Made by a program: the position numbers and the translations under genes. Under the pieces are notes generated by a model. The model was not told where the DNA came from. It ran no database searches and saw nothing but the letters and a program-made list of their open reading frames with translations. A stretch of 11,515 bases of DNA from Pyrinomonadaceae bacterium (GTDB lineage Bacteria > Acidobacteriota > Blastocatellia > Pyrinomonadales > Pyrinomonadaceae), in the NCBI GenBank assembly GCA_013813825.1, contig JACCRA010000618.1, positions 1 to 11,515 of the forward strand. Reading direction: 5' to 3'. This document shows positions 5,589 through 11,515 of the stretch, piece after piece (the first letter of the stretch is position 1; each line of letters begins with the position of its first letter).

Positions 5589-8477
5589 TTACCGCCAGTC
5601 GCCGACGAGGACGAACGGAGCCCAGTAGAACGGCTCGCTGTATTTCTTGCCGGCGATCATGTTGAGCCGCGCGGCGCGCATCGCGGCAGACGCATTGCTG
5701 GCCGGTTGTTTGGCAAGCAGGCGCTTATAGAAGTCGGTCATCAAGTCGGCGGTCGAGCGGTCGGCGACCGACCACAAACTGACGCCGACGGTCGGCGCGC
5801 CGGCGTACATGAAGGCGCGCGTCAAACCGATCACGCCCTCGCCGCGCTTCTCCTTCCCTAAACCCGTCTCGCAGGCGGAGAGCATCACGAGCGGCGAGCC
5901 GAGTTTGAGGTTGAAAATCTCGTCGGTGCGGAGGAAGCCGTCGCCCTCGCGGTTGCCGACGAGCGAGAGAACGACTCCGGTGAACTGCGGTCGCTCGGAG
6001 TTCAGCAACCCGTGCGTCGCGACGTGCAGCACGCGGTATTTGCCGATGTCGCGCGTCTTGACGTTGGCCTCGTTGGCGTCGAAGTCGAGCCAGATGTCAG
6101 GGCTGAGGCCAGCCGTGCGCGCGAGTTGGCCGATCTGCTGCGCCTCTGCGCGCGTGCCGTTCAAACGTGCGAGCCGCACTTTCCCGGCCTCCGCCGCGCC
6201 CGCCGCCCCGCCGCCAGCGGCCACGTCGGCAATCGCGCTCTCAACCGGACGCGCCGCAGGCGTACCGCCGGCCGTTGCTGCCGTCGCCGCAGTTTTCGCG
6301 CGCGGGTCTGCATTGTCGAACACCGGATCGGCGACGACGAGCAGGCCACGTGCGTTCGCGGTCGCCGCCGCGTTGCCGCCGGACTGCTGCCGGATCGCCG
6401 CAACGACGGAGGCCGAAGGGGCATAGGCGATTTCATTAGTCGTCACGAGGTAAGGTAGAGCCGCGTAGTTCGTGCCGCCCGCCGCCGTGACGAGCGCCTC
6501 GAACGGGATATAGTTGAGCGCGCCGTCGGCGACGATGAGCAGCCGCTTGTCCTTCACGAGCGCCCCGGCTGGCGCGAGAACAGTTTGATGGAGCGCGTGC
6601 GAGGCGGCGACAAAAGCGCCGGCGTTGGCTCCCCCCGCCGCCGCGTTGGACGAGACGCCGAGGCCGCGCTCGTCCGACAGGCCGCGCACGGGAGAACTAG
6701 CTAACTCGACGATGGAGCGGCGCAGGCTCTGCGGCACAATCTGGTCGCGCAGCGCCGCCGCCTGTTCAACGATTGCCTGCCGCGCGGGCAGTTTCAATAG
6801 CGACAAGCCTTTATTCGTTACTGCCCAGAGATACGAGTTTTCATTGCCCAAGCTGTATTCCAGCAGCACGGTCTGATCGTCGAGCACTTGCTGCTGCACG
6901 GCTTCGACTGTGAGCGGCTGCAACGCGGTGAGCGCCGCGTAACGCGGGCTGGCCGCCCTGATTTGATTCTCAATACTGTCGTACTCTGCGGCTAATGTTT
7001 CGAGTTTCTCTTCCAGCTTGTCGAGCGACTCTTGGGGCGTCTCGCCCGTCAGGCTGACGCCTGAGAGTTGCTGCGCGATCTCCTGCTGCTGTTCGAGATT
7101 CCCTTGCTTGCGTTTGAGTAACTCGGCGGGCACGCCTTCGGTAATTTCCGCGCGCGACTCAGACAACAGATCGAGCAGCGAGCGGGCGCGCCCCTGTTCG
7201 ACGATGCGGAAGGCTTCGGCCGCGTAAGCCAGCGCCGGCCCGTCGAGCGTCGCCGCACCGGCGGGCGCGCTCAGCAGTGCCATCTCGGCCAGCGCGCCAG
7301 AGGCTTCGTCAAACACGTCTTTCGTCGAGGCGAGGAAAGTGGTACGCGAGTCGTCCGCCCGCAGGCTCCCTTGCCGCAGCGTCTCGATGGTCGCGAGCGC
7401 CTCGCGGTAAGAGACGAGCGCCTCGTTCATCGCTTTCAGCTTCTTCGGCGCGTCGCGCTCGCTCGCCGCCGCCAATAGGCGCGCCTTACCGGTGCCGCGT
7501 TGCGCCGGCCATTGCAAATCGAGCCGCTTGTCGCCTTTCGCTCCATTGAGGGCATCGGTGTAAAACTTGGCCGCGTCCTTAAACTTCCCTTGCCTGAGCG
7601 CCACATCGCCGAGGCTTGTGCGCGCGGCGACGCGAAAACGGCGCGTTTGACCGAGGTTCGCGATCAGTGGATTGTTCCCGCCCGCGACGAGAAGCGCGTT
7701 GTCGAAATGTTTCTTCGCGCCGTCCAGATTCTTATTGTAAAAGTCGATGCGTCCGAGTCCGAGTTCCTGATTCGTGTAGATGATGACTTGGTGGTACAGC
7801 GCAACCGCCTCTTGAATTTTGCCAACGACGCCGACACCCTCAGTCACGGTCGAAGCGCTCGGCGTGCCCGACGCAATGTTCTTCACGCTGTTGAAAACGC
7901 CGAAGCCCCGCTTGGCCGTGGCCGCCGCTCCCGTGTCTGGCTTCTCGACCTGAATACGCTGATAGACGCTGCCCGATTCGGCGATGTTGCCCAGCCGGTA
8001 ATGCGTCTCGGCGATCTTCGCGAGCATTAGATCGGCGTTGAACTTATTACCGCTGAGGCCGGCGGCTTTCTTCAATACGCCTTCCTTCTGATCGGCGGCG
8101 GCGAAATTTTCGTGCGCGCTCTCGTAGTGCTTCAAGGCTACCGGGTAGAGACCGAGCAGCGCGTACAAATCGCCGAGGGCGTCAAAGGCGGCGGCCTGCG
8201 GACGCGGCGCACCGGAGTCTTTGGCGGATTTGAGCGCCGTCTCCAACAGCGGCAGCGCCTGATCGGTCTTGCCACGTTTTAGGAGCGCGCGCCCCTGCCG
8301 GAGCGCGTCCGCGCCTTGCAGCAACTGCTGCCCGGCCGCGCGCGGCTGTTGCGGCAGCGGCGCCCCCCCCCCCGGCGACAGCGCCGTTGTGGTGGCGACA
8401 GCCGGTAGCGGCGAAACGCTAGACAAAAGCATGGCACTGGAAAGTGCCCAGTTAATAGCGCGTCTTTGAAATTTCAT
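5589..8477 (-). CDS. Exported TPR-CHAT protein (caspase-like protease family)
   Basis: The ATG at 8477 has GGAGG 5 nt upstream and starts directly at a signal peptide (MKFQRRAINW..., likely cleavage AVA-TT after residue 28). The 962-residue protein then has helical TPR-type repeats (~48-440; for example ALGDLYALLGLYPVALKHYESA), a coiled-coil region (~450-510, Gln/Glu/Leu-rich) and a CHAT domain (~530-962). The caspase-like dyad is intact: His822 in VATHG and Cys869 in LSACETG, 47 residues apart, followed by GEGVIGLTRAF. An Ala/Gly-rich low-complexity insert lies in the CHAT domain around residues 725-770. CHAT proteins are caspase/separase relatives. Family precedent makes proteolysis likely, but the substrate is unknown and the protein should act outside the cytoplasmic membrane. 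An 11-nt G tract interrupts codons 35-38. The terminator at 8687-8718 separates it from the kinase genes upstream. Confidence 0.92.
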   Translation of the reverse strand: MKFQRRAINWALSSAMLLSSVSPLPAVATTTALSPGGGAPLPQQPRAAGQQLLQGADALRQGRALLKRGKTDQALPLLETALKSAKDSGAPRPQAAAFDALGDLYALLGLYPVALKHYESAHENFAAADQKEGVLKKAAGLSGNKFNADLMLAKIAETHYRLGNIAESGSVYQRIQVEKPDTGAAATAKRGFGVFNSVKNIASGTPSASTVTEGVGVVGKIQEAVALYHQVIIYTNQELGLGRIDFYNKNLDGAKKHFDNALLVAGGNNPLIANLGQTRRFRVAARTSLGDVALRQGKFKDAAKFYTDALNGAKGDKRLDLQWPAQRGTGKARLLAAASERDAPKKLKAMNEALVSYREALATIETLRQGSLRADDSRTTFLASTKDVFDEASGALAEMALLSAPAGAATLDGPALAYAAEAFRIVEQGRARSLLDLLSESRAEITEGVPAELLKRKQGNLEQQQEIAQQLSGVSLTGETPQESLDKLEEKLETLAAEYDSIENQIRAASPRYAALTALQPLTVEAVQQQVLDDQTVLLEYSLGNENSYLWAVTNKGLSLLKLPARQAIVEQAAALRDQIVPQSLRRSIVELASSPVRGLSDERGLGVSSNAAAGGANAGAFVAASHALHQTVLAPAGALVKDKRLLIVADGALNYIPFEALVTAAGGTNYAALPYLVTTNEIAYAPSASVVAAIRQQSGGNAAATANARGLLVVADPVFDNADPRAKTAATAATAGGTPAARPVESAIADVAAGGGAAGAAEAGKVRLARLNGTRAEAQQIGQLARTAGLSPDIWLDFDANEANVKTRDIGKYRVLHVATHGLLNSERPQFTGVVLSLVGNREGDGFLRTDEIFNLKLGSPLVMLSACETGLGKEKRGEGVIGLTRAFMYAGAPTVGVSLWSVADRSTADLMTDFYKRLLAKQPASNASAAMRAARLNMIAGKKYSEPFYWAPFVLVGDWR
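8363..8373. repeat. 11-nt homopolymer (G on the coding strand) in the TPR-CHAT gene
   Basis: Eleven consecutive C on the plus strand, G on the coding strand, encode the Gly stretch just after the signal peptide (LSPGGGAPL). A gain or loss of one base would shift the frame about 37 codons into the gene. Confidence 0.9.
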
Positions 8478-8579
8478 CATGACCTCCGAAGTCTGAATGC
8501 AATGTTTCAAGAAACTCTCTCGTGACAACGATGGACAGGGCGCGAAGCGGAACACTATAGCAGTTCTGAGTTGAGAGAG

Positions 8580-8608
8580 ACTTGCGTTCTTTGCGGCTTG
8601 GCGTGAAA
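8580..8608. repeat. Short TTTGCG-type periodic repeat
   Basis: Three adjacent units of roughly 9-10 nt (TTGCGTTC, TTTGCGGC, TTGGCGTG) run across this site, about 100 nt upstream of the TPR-CHAT start. The pattern is like the TTCGTG decamers at 3371-3401 in unit length and composition but is not identical. Confidence 0.4.
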
Positions 8609-8686
8609 TGTTTTTCTCGTACCCGGTCGCACGCGACTGAGAAGAGCTATTAAGCCCGAGTCACTAAGCGTGTGTGCTTAACAGAC

Positions 8687-8718
8687 TACAAAACAAGAAG
8701 CCCTCCGACGAGGGCTTC
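8687..8718 (-). terminator. Rho-independent terminator of the kinase-DUF4384 pair
   Basis: GAAGCCCTC (8697-8705) and GAGGGCTTC (8710-8718) form a perfect 9-bp stem with a 4-nt loop. On the minus strand a T-rich tail (TTGTTTTG) follows the stem. It lies about 136 nt after the DUF4384 gene stop and ahead of the TPR-CHAT gene. Confidence 0.75.
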
Positions 8719-8853
8719 AAAAACAATCAACCTCACCCTCTTAAACGCGAAATTTTCACGCAATAGAGATCAGCTTCCTTTTTTGCCAATTCGACATCAG
8801 GCGTCGGTAGCCCAATGGCAGGAGGGGCGGGAGTCAGTCGACGCCCCCGCCGG

Positions 8854-9939
8854 TTACTTATGCACGAGATCAATCATCGTCAGCAAAACACCGGTGGTCG
8901 AGGACGCGGTCATGCGGATGATTGAGGGGCCGGGCGCGTCCGGCGACAGTCCGAGGCCGCGCGTCGCGGCTTCGCGCTCGCCGGAAGTCTGCGGGCGGCC
9001 TTCGTCTTTAATCCGGCTGACGGCGACCTCCTCCTTGTCGTTCGCGCTTTGGAGTTGCGCCCAGATTCCCGGCGTCGGACTCCACGGGCAACTGTTGTTT
9101 TCGTTCTGGCAGTATTTCACCAGCGCGTCACCGACCGGAATGTTTGACAACGGCTCGCGCGTAACGACGATGTAAAGCCGCTCCATCGCGGACGGGGGAT
9201 CGAAGACGAACCAGCGCAGGCGCTCATCGGTTTCCATGTTCGACGGCACTTCGTAAGGAACATGAGCGCGGATGAAATTGGTGCCCCGCCCGAGCCGGGC
9301 GTCAGGAAAGATCATCTGCGGGTTCTTCGCGTTCTCGGTGTGGAAGATGTAGAGGTAGCCGTCGGTGTTGGCTTCGAGCACCAACCGGATCGCCTCGCCG
9401 TCGCGGAAGACACGCGAAGGATCAGTGCGCGTGGCGTCGCCGCTGGCGTCGCGCATGTAGAGCGTGTAGCCGAGGCCGATAGCCCCGGCGCTGAAGTTGG
9501 CCGGGGCGAAAGTGGTTCCCTGACTACCGCCCGCGGTGGCGTTATTGTTTAACGCCACCTGCTGCCCGCCGCCTTTGCCGGTGCCCTTCTTGCTATTCTT
9601 CGACGTGTTGTTTGCGACACTCTCGCTGGAGTTTTTCTTCGAGCCTTTGCTGCTGCTGCTGGCCGGTTTCGGACCGGTATTCTTGGCGCTGTTGGTCGCG
9701 CCGTCGCCGCTGCTACTGTTGCCGCTCGGCCGATTGGTCCCAGCGTTGTTGGACCGGCCGCTTGGAGGGTTGTTAGTGCGCGGCGTGGCGCTCGTCGTCG
9801 GGCGCGTGGCGAGGAAAGCCCCACGTGTCCCGGTGCCTTCTTCCTCCTGCGGCTCATCCTGCGCGCGCACCGGCGCGGCCGAAGCGGCGAGTAGAACTAA
9901 GCTGATGATAGCAAGGCTAAAATAGTGGCGACTCTTCAT
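8854..9939 (-). CDS. Exported DUF4384 protein with long low-complexity linker
   Basis: The ATG at 9939 follows AAAGGAG by 8 nt. The protein has 361 residues; residues 1-26 are a signal peptide (core LAIISLVLLAASA, cleavage VRA-QD). Residues ~47-150 are a disordered-looking linker rich in Ser, Asn, Thr, Gly and Lys. Residues ~153-275 match the DUF4384 pattern: GYTLYMRD, VFRDGEAIRLVLEANTDGYL, YIFHTE, a phrase MIFPDARLGRG, then RWFVFDPPSAMERLYIVVTREP. DUF4384 is a beta-rich domain of unknown role, often linked to caspase-like or kinase proteins. Two Cys (277, 284) could form a disulfide outside the membrane. The C-terminal ~60 residues match nothing I know. The gene starts 89 nt after the kinase stop and is closed by the terminator at 8687-8718, so the two genes likely share a transcript. 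Confidence 0.87.
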   Translation of the reverse strand: MKSRHYFSLAIISLVLLAASAAPVRAQDEPQEEEGTGTRGAFLATRPTTSATPRTNNPPSGRSNNAGTNRPSGNSSSGDGATNSAKNTGPKPASSSSKGSKKNSSESVANNTSKNSKKGTGKGGGQQVALNNNATAGGSQGTTFAPANFSAGAIGLGYTLYMRDASGDATRTDPSRVFRDGEAIRLVLEANTDGYLYIFHTENAKNPQMIFPDARLGRGTNFIRAHVPYEVPSNMETDERLRWFVFDPPSAMERLYIVVTREPLSNIPVGDALVKYCQNENNSCPWSPTPGIWAQLQSANDKEEVAVSRIKDEGRPQTSGEREAATRGLGLSPDAPGPSIIRMTASSTTGVLLTMIDLVHK

Positions 9940-10028
9940 TCGGAAAGCTCCTTTCAAAATACGTCGAGAGCGACGGGCTGATGAGGACCAGCAGTTGAGC
10001 CGCAGGGCGCGCAGACAAAACAAGCATA

Positions 10029-11515
10029 TCATTGATGGGCGATGCGAACGTCAAAAAAAATCGGCCTGCCTGAGTCACCCGCGGCGGGGACGGACACGGA
10101 GACGGCCCGCCCACCGTCGGCGGCACTCTCCTTTACGTCCAATACCGGCGCGGCGGTTTTGTGCTGGGCGCGGAAATCCTCCCACTCTTTTAACTCCGCC
10201 GGCGTCAACTCGTGAAAAGCCTTCGCCGCCAAAAACGCCGGCGACATCAGCGGCGTCGGCGAGAAAACGACTGTGTACTCCTCAGTCCCCGGATTCCGGT
10301 CGAGTTGGAGCGCGTCAGTTCCATAAGGGAAAATGAAGTCGGCGTCGGAGACCGCTTGATTAGTCTTCAAGATGCCGACAGGTTGCGCGGTCAGGATCGT
10401 CGTCGGCGCGTTCCTCTCGCCCGGCCCGAGAATGTAGAAATAGCCGCGCTCGCGCGGTTTGAAATGAAACTTGAACTGCTGCCCGGAGGCGAGCCGCAAC
10501 TCGCCGCTTTCGGCGACGCGCCGCCCCGTTTTGCTGCCGGCTTTGTCAAACGACTCGATCCAGAAAGTGACCGCTTCAACCACGGCCACCGTTTCCTTAA
10601 TGCCAACTCCGCCGCCCGGTTCCGTAACGACCGTGCCGGTAACTTCAGGCTTCGCGCGTTGGCGCTGCCACAACAACCACCCGCCCACTGTCACGCCGAC
10701 GACTAACAACAACACCGCCAACGCTCCCGCGATTAGAGGGACGACTGAGCGCGCCGGCTTTCGCTCGTCAACCGGAGCGACAATTGGCGGGTGAGTTTCG
10801 TAAACCGGGGCAGCGGCACTGTTGGCGATGGCGGCTGAGGTCTTCGACGAATCAGGCGTAGGCATCGTCCGCCGGTTTTCCGGTGGTGCGTTCGTCGGCA
10901 CGGAACTCCGGCCTGCCGGTGAGACTATTGACGCTGCCGGCGGAGCGACTGACGCAGATGCCGCGCCGCTGCCGTTGCTCGACGCTGCGGACGGCAGCGG
11001 TTGGCCGGCTTCCAAGTTCGTGGCGCTCGCGCCGCTGGTCGAGTAGGTAGCGCGCGACATCGGCGGCAAGCCGAGCGAGGCACGAATCGCGTCGGCCATT
11101 TCGCCGGCCGTCTGGGGCCGGTCGGCGCGGTCTTTCGCAATCGCGCGCGCCACCGCCTGCCCGTAAGCCTCCGGTACTTCCGGCACAACTTCGTGCAGCG
11201 GCGGCAAAATCTTGTTGACGTGCGCGGCGCGCAACTCCGGCAGCGAGGTTCCCGTCAGCGGTCTGGTTCCCGTGAGTAGTTCGTAGAACATCACGCCGAG
11301 GCTGTAGATGTCGGCGCGCCCGTCGATCTCTGGATTGCCGTCGTTCGGCAGATCGCCCCACTGCTCCGGCGACATGTAATAGGGGGTGCCGAGAATCTGC
11401 CCGACCATCGTCAGGCTGCCGCCGGCGTCGCCGCTCGTCTGCGTTTCAGCCACGTCGCGTAGTTTCGCGATGCCGAGATCGAGCAGCTTGACGGTCGGAT
11501 GTCCGTCCGCTGAGC
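10029..11515 (-). CDS. Transmembrane Ser/Thr protein kinase with extracytoplasmic DUF4384 domain (5' end off window)
   Basis: The frame is open to the right edge; 494 residues are visible and the N-lobe and catalytic loop are missing. The visible part opens at the metal-binding region VKLLDLGIAKL (DLG in place of DFG), then has the activation segment GTPYYMSPEQW (SPE in place of APE), and DIYSLGVMFYELLTGTRPL of the C-lobe, ending near residue 150. This is a Pkn2/PknB-like kinase. A ~100-residue Pro/Ala/Ser-rich linker leads to one membrane helix (~256-282, AGALAVLLLVVGVTVGGWLL, followed by WQRQRAK). The outer part has a DUF4384-like domain (~315-420: FKFHFKPRERGYFYILGPGE, ...ADFIFPYG). With the kinase cytoplasmic, DUF4384 would lie outside and could sense or bind something. 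The GTG at 11453 is internal to the kinase fold and is not the start. Confidence 0.93.
   Translation of the reverse strand, partial: SADGHPTVKLLDLGIAKLRDVAETQTSGDAGGSLTMVGQILGTPYYMSPEQWGDLPNDGNPEIDGRADIYSLGVMFYELLTGTRPLTGTSLPELRAAHVNKILPPLHEVVPEVPEAYGQAVARAIAKDRADRPQTAGEMADAIRASLGLPPMSRATYSTSGASATNLEAGQPLPSAASSNGSGAASASVAPPAASIVSPAGRSSVPTNAPPENRRTMPTPDSSKTSAAIANSAAAPVYETHPPIVAPVDERKPARSVVPLIAGALAVLLLVVGVTVGGWLLWQRQRAKPEVTGTVVTEPGGGVGIKETVAVVEAVTFWIESFDKAGSKTGRRVAESGELRLASGQQFKFHFKPRERGYFYILGPGERNAPTTILTAQPVGILKTNQAVSDADFIFPYGTDALQLDRNPGTEEYTVVFSPTPLMSPAFLAAKAFHELTPAELKEWEDFRAQHKTAAPVLDVKESAADGGRAVSVSVPAAGDSGRPIFFDVRIAHQ

Larger units (their letters stand above)
8478..8853. other. Intergenic region between the TPR-CHAT and DUF4384 genes
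   Basis: It holds the terminator of the upstream gene (8687-8718), a short repeat of TTGCG-type units (8580-8608) and a possible -10 box TATAGT (8559-8554 on the minus strand) for the TPR-CHAT gene without a good -35 partner. A GC-rich hairpin-forming stretch lies at 8800-8850. I see no gene in it. Confidence 0.6.

Noticed and set aside
5809..6426. 205-residue plus-strand ORF
   Set aside because: It is fully antisense to the CHAT domain and has the Arg/Pro/Ser-rich composition of a GC-rich shadow frame.
7500..8030. 176-residue plus-strand ORF
   Set aside because: Antisense to the TPR region of the CHAT gene; no domain recognised and no independent ribosome-site evidence.
8800..8850. tRNA-like stretch with a D-arm-like GTAGCCCAATGGCAG and outer 7-bp GGCGTCG/CGACGCC pairing
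   Set aside because: The outer arms are only 46 nt apart and there is no anticodon arm or GGTTCRA T-arm; it is a GC-rich hairpin after a stop codon, not a tRNA.

Overview
The window most likely comes from the chromosome of a GC-rich Gram-negative soil-type bacterium, best guess Acidobacteriota (Blastocatellia/Pyrinomonadales-like). The guess rests on the mix of products: a Pkn-type Ser/Thr kinase with an extracytoplasmic DUF4384 domain, a secreted TPR-CHAT protein, bacterial 'GNVGIGT' fibre-type proteins and a YtxJ-like bacilliredoxin. It is an inference from gene content; no rRNA or other taxonomic marker is present.

Left third (1-3255): two related secreted fibre-type proteins are transcribed divergently. 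The minus-strand copy (1-1156, C-terminus off the window) has a signal peptide, a FlgD-like beta domain, a shared ~100-residue block and six perfect-register decapeptide repeats. The plus-strand copy (2011-3255) lacks the FlgD-like part and ends in a distinctive 'FKIDHPLDP...SWQVTG' domain. An ~850 bp non-coding stretch between them holds a relic of a Fis-type helix-turn-helix (C-terminus of an NtrC-like regulator), several inverted repeats, a possible leader ORF and a promoter candidate. The shared block includes a 34-nt exact inverted repeat between the two genes.

Middle (3256-5472): after a 31-bp imperfect inverted repeat built of 10-nt TTCGTG units, five small genes lie head-to-tail on the minus strand. 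In transcription order they are a YtxJ-like bacilliredoxin, a DUF971 zinc-binding protein, a single-domain response regulator, a SemiSWEET/PQ-loop-like three-helix membrane protein and a small zinc-ribbon protein. A weak terminator candidate may split the set after the DUF971 gene.

Right half (5589-11515): three genes on the minus strand look like a surface-signalling module. A transmembrane Ser/Thr kinase (N-terminus off the window) carries a DUF4384 domain outside the membrane. It is followed 89 nt later by a secreted DUF4384 protein with a long Ser/Asn/Gly/Lys linker, then a strong terminator, then a 962-residue exported TPR-CHAT protein that keeps both catalytic residues (His822, Cys869) and has an 11-nt G tract just after its signal peptide. 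That these three act together is inferred from adjacency and shared domains.

No tRNA, rRNA, CRISPR array, transposase or integrase was found.
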